Assembly (NCBI GenBank): GCA_022712815.1
Contig: JAFLJW010000204.1
Span: 1-5,351, forward strand
Length of the DNA: 5,351 nt
Source: Pseudodesulfovibrio sp.
Lineage (GTDB): Bacteria > Desulfobacterota > Desulfovibrionia > Desulfovibrionales > Desulfovibrionaceae
Reading direction: 5' to 3'
The position numbers were made by a program, and so were the translations under genes. Positions 1 to 5,240 of the stretch are shown here, in pieces. The notes under the pieces were generated by a model, which did not search any database, had not been told where the DNA came from, and saw only the letters and a program-made list of their open reading frames with translations. The stretch's first letter is position 1. Each line of letters opens with the position of its first letter.

Positions 1-19
1 TGAGGCGGGGTGTTTTTTT
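1..19 (+). terminator. Possible right arm and T-tract of a terminator cut by the window edge
   Basis: The window opens with a GC-rich run (GAGGCGGGG at 2-10) followed by TG and seven T residues at 13-19. This is the form of the 3' half of a plus-strand intrinsic terminator whose 5' arm would lie outside the window. The left arm cannot be seen, so this is a suggestion only. Confidence 0.25.
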
Positions 20-146
20 AGAGGATTAGGTATAGTTAGCCTCTCCGATCTCGATTTCACTTGCTTTTTCTTCCAGCCTCCCTTCCATGAACTGCAACAG
101 CGATTAAGGGTACTTTGGGTTAGAAGCCGACCAAGAGGAAAGAGCG

Positions 147-254
147 GCTTTTGTGGACGGAATCCGAAAGAGCATTATTAACAATCCTCCCCACACAGAA
201 AGGGAGAGCCTATACTTTTCATGGCTGGGAGCGATTCCTCTTGGATCGGATTCT
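147..254 (+). ncRNA. Candidate structured RNA (nested stems, family not recognised)
   Basis: A rod-like set of nested pairings is visible. The outer stem pairs 159-167 with 246-254 (GGAATCCGA with TCGGATTCT, 9 pairs including one G-U). A middle stem pairs AATCCTCCC at 183-191 with 227-236, 9 pairs with one bulged C at 232. An apical stem pairs AGCC at 207-210 with GGCT at 223-226. A further outer helix, GCTTT(t)G at 147-153 with CAAAGC at 259-264, would extend the rod but competes with the terminator at 260-298. The long irregular hairpin with a large internal loop (168-182 / 237-245), followed by an intrinsic terminator, has the general form of a small regulatory RNA such as 6S. I recognise no 6S, SRP, tmRNA or riboswitch sequence motif. 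No clear promoter is visible upstream; TATAGT at 31-36 has no good -35. The 5' end is therefore unknown, and the strand is inferred from the terminator. An alternative is a 5' or 3' UTR of a neighbouring transcript, or chance pairing. Confidence 0.28.
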
Positions 255-259
255 TGACC

Positions 260-298
260 AAAGCACCCTGCGGCCAAGTTTGGAAAGGGGCTTTTTTT
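260..298 (+). terminator. Intrinsic (rho-independent) terminator, plus strand
   Basis: AAAGC(a)CCC at 260-268 pairs with GGGGCTTT at 287-294, giving 8 pairs with one bulged A at 265. The loop contains a small nested hairpin, CCAA at 274-277 with TTGG at 280-283. A run of seven T residues (292-298) overlaps and follows the right arm. It would end a plus-strand transcript coming from the gene-free stretch upstream and so insulate the kinase operon from it. Confidence 0.45.
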
Positions 299-299
299 C

Positions 300-331
300 G
301 TCCCTTTTTTTGCCCCAACAAAAAAACGGAC
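300..331. repeat. T7/A7 inverted repeat (hairpin)
   Basis: GTCCCTTTTTTTG at 300-312 is complementary to CAAAAAAACGGAC at 319-331 at 12 of 13 positions. The one mismatch is C304 against C327, and the 6-base loop is CCCCAA. It is followed directly by a short GC palindrome, CCCC-GCCC-GGGG at 331-342. Read on the minus strand, that GC stem and then TCCG and T7 would resemble a terminator, but no minus-strand gene lies to its right for about 4 kb. The role is unknown. Confidence 0.55.
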
Positions 332-360
332 CCCGCCCGGGGAGGGCTGCCGTCAGGCAT

Positions 361-480
361 CTTATTTTTTTGACTTTTCTTTATATTTCTTCTCTTTTTT
401 CTTCTTATTTAATGGAGAGAGAGGAGCACTCCCCTGTGCCACATTTTTTTTGGGAGAAATACGCTCAACCCAGATGACCC
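361..480. other. Non-coding pyrimidine-rich tract and purine run upstream of the kinase
   Basis: About 50 bases (361-410) are almost wholly T and C on the plus strand, interrupted by a few A and G. They are followed by a purine run (GGAGAGAGAGGAG, 414-426) and a T8 tract at 444-451. A weak stem, GCAC at 426-429 with GTGC at 436-439, precedes the T8 tract and could act as a poor terminator. A frame starting with TTG at 151 is open to 477, but its translation is of low complexity and spans the terminator, so I do not call it a gene. Confidence 0.4.
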
Positions 481-504
481 AGAAAAAAGAAGATATTTAT
501 AATT

Positions 505-538
505 TTAACAAGAGTATTCTTGTGGTAGCCAGTATAAT
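505..538 (+). promoter_or_regulatory. Probable promoter of the kinase operon
   Basis: A perfect TATAAT -10 hexamer lies at 533-538, 52 bases before the chosen kinase start, in an AT-rich non-coding stretch. The -35 is weak. The expected position (510-515, AAGAGT) fits poorly, while the better hexamer TTAACA at 505-510 is 22 bases from the -10, longer than the usual 16-18. Either the promoter needs an activator or the -35 is degenerate. Confidence 0.35.
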
Positions 539-576
539 CGTATGAATTTACTGACTCATGAATGCAAGAATTTTTC

Positions 577-582
577 AGGAGA
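577..582 (+). promoter_or_regulatory. Ribosome binding site deciding the kinase start
   Basis: AGGAGA is followed by an 8-base spacer and ATG at 591. The earlier in-frame ATG at 558 has no Shine-Dalgarno sequence, and starting there would add 11 residues before the receiver fold. The site therefore favours 591. Confidence 0.8.
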
Positions 583-590
583 AATTTGGT

Positions 591-2159
591 ATGCTGACCG
601 AGAGGATACTGATTGTCGAAGATGATGCCATTGCGCAGCTTGATATTCAGGCTGCGTTGGAGCGAGCCGGATATGAAGTGGCGGGGATTGCGGTTTCCGG
701 TGATGAAGCTATTCGCATGGCGGATTCCTTTGGCCCTGATCTTATTCTCATGGATATTCGGCTTGAAGGGGCCATGGACGGAGTTGAGGCTGCCAATGAG
801 ATCACACGACGATTCGACATTCCGATTATCTTTCTCACTGTTTATGCTGACGATGAAACCTTGCACTGGGCCAAAATTTCCGGGCCGTTTGGTTATCTGC
901 TCAAGCCGGTGGATCACAAGGAACTCAAGTCGGCTATTGATGTAGGACTTTACAAGCACCAGATGGAACGGGAATTGCGAAAGGCCACACTGGCTGCCGA
1001 GGCCGCCAATCGCGCCAAGACATCATTTTTGGCAACTATCAGCCATGAGCTTCGCACACCGATGAACGGTGTACTCGGCATGACGGAATTGCTCCTGCTC
1101 TCTGACCTGAATGATCCCTATAGGGAGAATGTCCAGCTCATCAAGGATTCTGCCATGTCCTTGCTCTCGGTCCTCAATCAAATCATCGACTACTCGAAAC
1201 TTGAGGTCAGTGCGTTGAAGCTCAGGGTGATGGATTTTCGCATGGAAGATCTGGTTACCGGTATCCTGTCGCAGTACAGGAGGACTGCCAAGGCCAAGGG
1301 AGTGACCCTTGATTACTCGATTTCTTCGGAAATGCCCGGTTGGCTGCGAGGCGATTCCGGCAAGGTTCGTCAGGTGTTGAGCAACCTCATCAACAATGCG
1401 GTCAAATTCACCCATTCGGGGCAGATCCTTGTGGATGTTTCTCCGGCACAGGTCGGAGGTGACCACGGTGTCAGGGGGGATAAGGAAACCCTGGCCGTTC
1501 AGGTTCTGGTACAGGATACGGGCATTGGCATCCCGACCGAGAAGCAGGACGCCGTGTTTGAGTCTTTCAGTCTGGCGGAAGATCATTTATCCCATGCTTC
1601 CGGTGGGCTTGGGCTTGGTCTCGCCATCGTTAACCGGTTGCTGACCGTACTCGGCGGGACCATTCACTGTGTGAGTGAGGAAGGCAAGGGAAGTACTTTT
1701 TCTGTTGTCATTCCACTCAAGCAGAGTCGTTATGAGAAGCAAACCCCGACCGAAGCCGTTCTGGGGGCCGAGATGCCGCTCAAGGGAGCCAGGGTTCTGG
1801 TGGCTGAAGACGATCTTGTAAACCAACGGTACATCGTCAGGCTGCTTGAAAAGATGGGCTGCAAAGTGGTGCTGACCGAAGATGGCGAGCAGGCCATCGG
1901 TGCCCTCAAGTCGGAGCGGTTTGACATTGTGCTCATGGATGTGGAAATGCCGGTCATGAATGGTATTGAAGCAACCCAGGCCATTCGCAAACCGAACACA
2001 GGCTGCCTCGACTCTGAAATTCCCATCATAGCGCTGACTGCCCACGCCATGTGGGGGGACGAGCAACGATGCATTCATGCCGGGATGGATGACTATATTC
2101 CCAAACCCGTAGATATTGACACTATCGCTGCAATCATTCAATCCACTCTGAAGAAGTAA
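591..2159 (+). CDS. Soluble hybrid histidine kinase (REC-HisKA-HATPase_c-REC)
   Basis: This 522-residue protein is a two-component hybrid kinase with a receiver domain at each end. The first REC spans about residues 5-118, with acidic residues D11/D12, phosphoacceptor D55, T83 and K105. A short helical linker (about 119-145) leads to HisKA with the H-box SHELRTP, phosphorylatable H152. HATPase_c (about 256-377) has the N-box (N265, N268, N269), G1 DTGIGIP (309-315), FESF (323-326) and G2 GGLGLGL (338-344). The C-terminal REC (about 400-518) has E406/D407/D408, D450, T483 and K505. All residues needed for activity are present. There is no membrane segment and no PAS, GAF or periplasmic sensor, so it is probably cytosolic and takes its input through the N-terminal REC, from another kinase or a phosphotransfer protein. 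Its output is either a phosphorelay from the C-terminal REC to an Hpt protein or a protein contact. No Hpt or DNA-binding response regulator lies in the window, so partner and signal are unknown. It is the first gene of the apparent operon. Confidence 0.93.
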   Translation: MLTERILIVEDDAIAQLDIQAALERAGYEVAGIAVSGDEAIRMADSFGPDLILMDIRLEGAMDGVEAANEITRRFDIPIIFLTVYADDETLHWAKISGPFGYLLKPVDHKELKSAIDVGLYKHQMERELRKATLAAEAANRAKTSFLATISHELRTPMNGVLGMTELLLLSDLNDPYRENVQLIKDSAMSLLSVLNQIIDYSKLEVSALKLRVMDFRMEDLVTGILSQYRRTAKAKGVTLDYSISSEMPGWLRGDSGKVRQVLSNLINNAVKFTHSGQILVDVSPAQVGGDHGVRGDKETLAVQVLVQDTGIGIPTEKQDAVFESFSLAEDHLSHASGGLGLGLAIVNRLLTVLGGTIHCVSEEGKGSTFSVVIPLKQSRYEKQTPTEAVLGAEMPLKGARVLVAEDDLVNQRYIVRLLEKMGCKVVLTEDGEQAIGALKSERFDIVLMDVEMPVMNGIEATQAIRKPNTGCLDSEIPIIALTAHAMWGDEQRCIHAGMDDYIPKPVDIDTIAAIIQSTLKK

Positions 2160-2166
2160 TCAAAAC

Positions 2167-2182
2167 TGCCGGGCTTCCGGCA
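2167..2182 (+). repeat. Short perfect hairpin between kinase and transporter genes
   Basis: TGCCGG at 2167-2172 is the reverse complement of CCGGCA at 2177-2182, with loop GCTT. It sits in the 44-base gap between the two genes, just ahead of the GGAG of the next gene. No T-run follows on the plus strand, so it is unlikely to be a full terminator. It could stabilise the upstream mRNA end or tune translation of the downstream gene. Confidence 0.5.
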
Positions 2183-2188
2183 AAATTC

Positions 2189-2192
2189 GGAG
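2189..2192 (+). promoter_or_regulatory. Ribosome binding site for the AI-2E family gene
   Basis: GGAG lies 11 bases before ATG 2204, a somewhat long but usable spacing. It overlaps the alternative in-frame GTG at 2192, which has no Shine-Dalgarno sequence of its own. This favours ATG 2204. Confidence 0.55.
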
Positions 2193-2203
2193 TGCGATAT
2201 ATC

Positions 2204-3310
2204 ATGGGCGAGACGAACGGGCCATCTCATTTGCTTTCCGGGGGCATTTATAAGGTGTTCCTCATACTGTTGCTGTTGTTTTCCCTCTACCTCGGCTTTT
2301 CCATTGTCGAACCGTTTATTCATACGCTCATCTTCTCGACCGTGCTTGCGGTCCTGTTTTCTCCTGTCTTCAACTGGGCTTTTGATCTTTGCAAGGGGCG
2401 TCGTTCCATGGCCTCGGCCCTGACTGTCAGTATCATAGTTTTTTGCCTGCTTTTGCCGATGATCTTTTTGGTCATGGCCCTCATCAGCCAGGGTGTCGAG
2501 TCGCTTGTTTCACTGAATACCTGGATTGCAAACGGGGAATTCAAGACGATTATCAGCCCGGAAATATTGGATAAGTATCTCGTCTTGATCCATGAAAAGC
2601 TTCCATTTCTGCGTATTCACGAGTTGGATATTCAGGCGAGTATCGTCCAGTATTCAAAAGAATTCGCCCAGGCCATGCTTGGGGCCGGGACCGGGCTGGT
2701 TCGCAACGCCGTCAAGCTGATCCTGCATTTTCTGCTCATGGTATTCATTTTGTTCTACTTCCTGCGCGATGGAGGCAAGATGGTCGATTACCTGAAGCAT
2801 CTTTCCCCGCTTCGGGGCAAGCAGGAAGACTACATTATCGACAGCCTCAAGCGTGTCGCACGCGGTGTGCTCATGGGCTGCCTGCTGGTGGCGGTCATGC
2901 AGGGCTTTGCCGGAGGGGTCGGGCTGGCCGTGGCCGGGATACCCGCCTTTTTCTGGGGTGCGATGATGGCATTGTGCTCATTGATTCCCGTGATGGGAAC
3001 CGGGCTTGTATGGGTGCCGGCGGTGACCTATCTGATCTTGATCGGCGATTGGAAAATGGCGATTTTTCTTGGTCTGTGGTGCGGCATATTCGTGGTTGGC
3101 ATTGACACGCTCCTTCGGCCAATTTTCATGCGTGAGGCTGCCCGCGTTTCCACTTTCTATATCTTTCTTGCGATTCTTGGCGGGATTTACACCTTTGGCA
3201 TGCTGGGTCTTTTCTACGGACCGCTCATCCTGAGTTTTGTCATGGTCATGCTCCAGATTTACATTGAAGAATACGCTGAAGATCTCAAAGAAACCGAGGA
3301 ATGCAAATAA
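2204..3310 (+). CDS. AI-2E family (UPF0118/PerM-like) membrane transporter
   Basis: This 368-residue inner-membrane protein has the family's usual length and layout. A pair of N-terminal hydrophobic helices (about 15-35 and 38-58) is followed by a third (69-95). A soluble stretch (about 96-165) precedes the conserved C-terminal helices (about 166-187, 220-245, 248-276, 283-303 and 315-352). Family signatures are visible: FYFLRDG at 184-190, the glycine-rich GGVGLAVAGIP (237-247) leading to PVMGTGLVW (262-270), DTLLRP at 301-306, and the closing segment with G332, G335 and G339-P340. Members include E. coli YdiK and TqsA. Some have been linked to autoinducer-2 export and others to cation/proton antiport, so the substrate here cannot be told from sequence and the family name should not be read as a function. 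I chose ATG 2204 over GTG 2192 (four more residues) because GGAG precedes it. It lies 44 bases after the kinase, and its stop codon overlaps the mltA start, indicating co-transcription. Confidence 0.9.
   Translation: MGETNGPSHLLSGGIYKVFLILLLLFSLYLGFSIVEPFIHTLIFSTVLAVLFSPVFNWAFDLCKGRRSMASALTVSIIVFCLLLPMIFLVMALISQGVESLVSLNTWIANGEFKTIISPEILDKYLVLIHEKLPFLRIHELDIQASIVQYSKEFAQAMLGAGTGLVRNAVKLILHFLLMVFILFYFLRDGGKMVDYLKHLSPLRGKQEDYIIDSLKRVARGVLMGCLLVAVMQGFAGGVGLAVAGIPAFFWGAMMALCSLIPVMGTGLVWVPAVTYLILIGDWKMAIFLGLWCGIFVVGIDTLLRPIFMREAARVSTFYIFLAILGGIYTFGMLGLFYGPLILSFVMVMLQIYIEEYAEDLKETEECK
3296..3300 (+). promoter_or_regulatory. Ribosome binding site deciding the mltA start
   Basis: GAGGA at the end of the transporter gene is 9 bases ahead of ATG 3310. 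It directly abuts the alternative ATG 3301, which is too close for initiation. The site therefore selects 3310, giving a one-base stop/start overlap (TAATG) and likely translational coupling. Confidence 0.75.
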
Positions 3311-4530
3311 TGACGCTACGGCGCACTTTATTCTCTCTTAGTGTCTGTTTTGTCCTGATCGTAGTTGTTGGCTGTGCCACCAAGGTCGAAGTTCCAAAAA
3401 CAGTTGAAACAAAGCCTTCTTACGTGATGGTCGGGGAGCGGGAAGCCAGCGGGCTGGCCGCTCATCTGTCCACCCGTTTGCAGGGCCTTGACTCATGGAC
3501 GGCTCTTCGTCCCGGTCTTGAAGACAATCTCAATTATATTCTCAGGCGGCCTCAGGATATGGTGTGCGTGAACCGCCCCGGTCTTGTCCTGACGTGGGGC
3601 CAGCTTGCAAGTTCCGTGTCCGAATTGATCGCACTGCTGCCACAACTGGACCGTGACCCCCGGCTGGTTGCCGAACTTTTCGAGTGGTTCAGGATCGCAC
3701 CGGGAACGTTGCTCACCGGCTATTATGAGCCGTGGCTTGAGGCATCGCTGACACCAACTGATCGCTATCAATATCCTTTGTATGATGTGCCAGGTGATTT
3801 GAAGACGATCAGCCTTGGCAAATTCCATTACAGGTGGAAAGGGCAGACCCTCGTCTACAAAATGGGTGAAGACGGTATCGAGCCGTATTATGACCGTGAG
3901 GCCATTGACGGTGAGAATGCTTTGGCTGGAAAAGGGAATGAGATTGCCTGGGCCAAAGACCCGGTGGATGTCTTTTTTCTCCAGATTCAGGGGTCTGGGC
4001 GGTTGGCTTTGTCAGATGGTTCAGTGAAGCATATTCTCTATGGCGGCAAGAACGGTCACAAATACGTATCTCTCGGCAAGCTTCTCATCAATCGCGGGTA
4101 TATTCCCAAGGAAGAGATGAGCATGCAGAGCATTCGCGCCTTTCTGAACGACAATCCTGATACGGCCCGCGAATTGATGTTCGAGAACCCCAGCTATGTT
4201 TTTTTCAATCTGGCTGACGATGGACCGTATGGCTCCATCAGCTCCATTCTTACCCCGCGTGTCAGTGCGGCTGTGGACCGGACCGTGATTCCGCTTGGCA
4301 GCGTGCTGGCCTTGAAGACTACGCTCATGGATTATGAGACGGGCAAGGGTGATCAGTTCCTGTCTCTGGTTCTGGCTCAGGATACGGGCGGAGCGATCAA
4401 GGGGACGCGCATGGACCTGTTCTGCGGTTCCGGTGATGAAGCGGAAACTCTGGCCGGGCATCTTCAGGAACAATCGGAAGTGTTCATGCTCGTCAGCAAG
4501 CGCGTGCTACGGGATATGGTCGGGGAATAG
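3310..4530 (+). CDS. mltA: MltA, membrane-bound lytic murein transglycosylase (lipoprotein)
   Basis: This 406-residue outer-membrane lipoprotein should cleave the MurNAc-GlcNAc bond of peptidoglycan to form 1,6-anhydroMurNAc ends. The N-terminus is a lipoprotein signal: basic MTLRR, a hydrophobic stretch (about 6-20) and the lipobox VVGC with Cys22. Residue +2 is Ala, not Asp, which fits sorting to the outer membrane. Family blocks are in order: LTGYYEPWLEAS at 135-146, LQIQGSGRL at 224-232, and the C-terminal 3D (Asp) domain with IPLGSVLAL (327-335) and QDTGGAIKGTRMDLF (357-371). By motif position D369 matches the catalytic Asp308 (mature numbering) of E. coli MltA, and D358 is the second conserved Asp. 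The protein is longer than the E. coli enzyme (about 365 residues), mostly N-terminal to the TGYYEP block. It is the last gene of the apparent three-gene operon, translationally coupled to the transporter gene, and convergent with the Rrf2 gene, 57 bases away. Confidence 0.94.
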   Translation: MTLRRTLFSLSVCFVLIVVVGCATKVEVPKTVETKPSYVMVGEREASGLAAHLSTRLQGLDSWTALRPGLEDNLNYILRRPQDMVCVNRPGLVLTWGQLASSVSELIALLPQLDRDPRLVAELFEWFRIAPGTLLTGYYEPWLEASLTPTDRYQYPLYDVPGDLKTISLGKFHYRWKGQTLVYKMGEDGIEPYYDREAIDGENALAGKGNEIAWAKDPVDVFFLQIQGSGRLALSDGSVKHILYGGKNGHKYVSLGKLLINRGYIPKEEMSMQSIRAFLNDNPDTARELMFENPSYVFFNLADDGPYGSISSILTPRVSAAVDRTVIPLGSVLALKTTLMDYETGKGDQFLSLVLAQDTGGAIKGTRMDLFCGSGDEAETLAGHLQEQSEVFMLVSKRVLRDMVGE

Positions 4531-4557
4531 AGCGCCGGGCGCAAAGGTTCGTTCCCC
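4522..4557. terminator. Weak structure between the convergent mltA and rrf2 ends
   Basis: GGGGAA at 4522-4527 pairs with TTCCCC at 4552-4557 around an inner GCGC-CGG-GCGC hairpin (4532-4542). It covers the mltA stop codon. There is no T-run on either strand, so it does not qualify as a standard intrinsic terminator. It may contribute to termination or protect 3' ends from both sides. Confidence 0.28.
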
Positions 4558-4587
4558 CCGGTTCAGGCTTTTGCATATCTTTACAAT

Positions 4588-5013
4588 CTATGAATTCTGC
4601 GAGTCGTCGTCCGGCGCACTCATCAGGTCGGCCAACGTGATGGAATCCAGTTCGGTTTCCATGGCGCGGGAAGCTCGTTTCCACACGTCTCTGGTCTTGC
4701 AATCCGTGGAGCGGTCACATTTTGTTTCGCAATCCAGACAGTCGGTAATGTTGATGTCGCCTTCCATGGCGCGGACAATTTCGCCAACCGTGATCTTTGC
4801 AGGGGGCTTGTTCAGCATGTGTCCGCCTGCCGCACCACGGGCGGACTTGATCAGATCAGCTTTTTTGAGAGGGCGGATGATTTGTTCAATGAATTGAATG
4901 GTGATACCGGTGTTTTCGGAAAGAAGCGCGGTCCTGACCGGCTTGTCGGTTTTGTGCAGGGCGAGGTCGAGGAGAAGCCTTGTGGCGTATCTGGAGCGAG
5001 CTGAAAGTTTCAT
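4588..5013 (-). CDS. Rrf2/IscR-family Fe-S transcriptional regulator
   Basis: This 141-residue protein is a winged-helix DNA-binding regulator of the Rrf2 family. The start MKLSARSRYATR is the family's usual N-terminus. The helix-turn-helix (about 26-52) contains E43-Q44, matching E. coli IscR E43, the residue reported there to make type 1 site binding depend on the [2Fe-2S] cluster. The wing follows as SARGAAGGHML (57-67), then the long dimerisation helix and a cysteine cluster: C92, C95, C99, C105. In E. coli IscR the ligands are C92, C98, C104 and H107. Here the His position is Arg108 and there is an extra Cys95, so cluster ligation is probably all-cysteine or uses another residue. It should be a cytosolic homodimer that controls Fe-S biogenesis, sulfur or stress genes according to cluster status. 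No target genes other than possibly itself are in the window. The Shine-Dalgarno is weak (AGCAGG three bases before ATG), but no other start fits the family. NsrR, CymR and other Rrf2 members remain possible; the E43 match favours an IscR-like protein. Confidence 0.92.
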   Translation of the reverse strand: MKLSARSRYATRLLLDLALHKTDKPVRTALLSENTGITIQFIEQIIRPLKKADLIKSARGAAGGHMLNKPPAKITVGEIVRAMEGDINITDCLDCETKCDRSTDCKTRDVWKRASRAMETELDSITLADLMSAPDDDSQNS

Positions 5014-5069
5014 GGGCCTGCTTGGAGCTTGAAGAGTTCTTTTTTGTCTTTAACTACAGGGACATTTTC

Positions 5070-5094
5070 ATATATGAGTAGTTTAATCAGGTAT
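5070..5094 (-). promoter_or_regulatory. Candidate IscR type 1-like operator upstream of the Rrf2 gene
   Basis: On the minus strand this 25-bp dyad reads ATACCTGATT, six bases (AAACTA), then CTCATATAT. Against the E. coli IscR type 1 consensus as I remember it (half-site ATASYYGACT plus complement) I count 20 of 25 matches on either strand. The centre lies about 69 bases before the start codon, where it could overlap the promoter. No convincing -10/-35 pair is visible; TTGACG lies at 5097-5102 on the minus strand but lacks a good -10 partner. This suggests negative autoregulation by the adjacent Rrf2 protein. Confidence 0.5.
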
Positions 5095-5180
5095 GGACGT
5101 CAAGAAATGAGGGGATACCCTAAATCGGGATTGATCCGGTTAGAGCTTACTTTTTTTGAAAAGAAAGAAGAGGGGAGAGA

Positions 5181-5240
5181 GCTGGAGGGCCACCTGCGGT
5201 GACGATGAAAAACGAACAAAGCGGTTTCACGCCCTCCGGC
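5181..5240 (+). repeat. Long-range stem enclosing two small hairpins
   Basis: GCTGGAGGGC at 5181-5190 pairs with GCCCTCCGGC at 5231-5240, ten pairs including one G-U. Inside, CACC (5191-5194) pairs with GGTG (5198-5201), and TGAAA (5206-5210) pairs with TTTCA (5225-5229), giving a three-way junction. It lies directly before the 11-bp inverted repeat, so the two may be parts of one structured element. The strand is chosen arbitrarily from the direction of the following T-run. Confidence 0.45.

Noticed and set aside
178..360. Minus-strand 60-codon frame
   Set aside because: It overlaps the same hairpins and has no domain or convincing ribosome binding site.
151..477. TTG-initiated 108-codon frame in the left non-coding region
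   Set aside because: It spans the intrinsic terminator and homopolymer tracts, the translation is of low complexity with no recognisable domain, and the composition is unlike the real genes.
558..590. Upstream ATG start for the kinase, adding 11 residues
   Set aside because: No Shine-Dalgarno precedes it, whereas AGGAGA is well placed for ATG 591, which begins right at the receiver fold.
1115..1126. TCCCTATAGGGA palindrome resembling the end of a phage T7 promoter
   Set aside because: It lies inside the kinase coding sequence and shares only the short TATAGGGAGA core, not the full promoter.
1023..2141. Two long antisense frames in the same reading frame across the kinase gene
   Set aside because: They are explained by the codon pattern of the sense strand. 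The kinase frame has complete domains with every catalytic motif, while the antisense products resemble nothing I recognise.
591..3310. A LuxQ-like quorum-sensing system suggested by a hybrid kinase beside an AI-2E family gene
   Set aside because: The kinase has no periplasmic or LuxPQ sensor domain, the AI-2E family name does not establish an AI-2 function, and there is no LuxP, LuxU or LuxO homologue in the window.
4334..4897. Plus-strand 187-codon frame across the mltA end and antisense to the Rrf2 gene
   Set aside because: It overlaps two well-supported genes on both sides of a convergent junction and shows no domain of its own.
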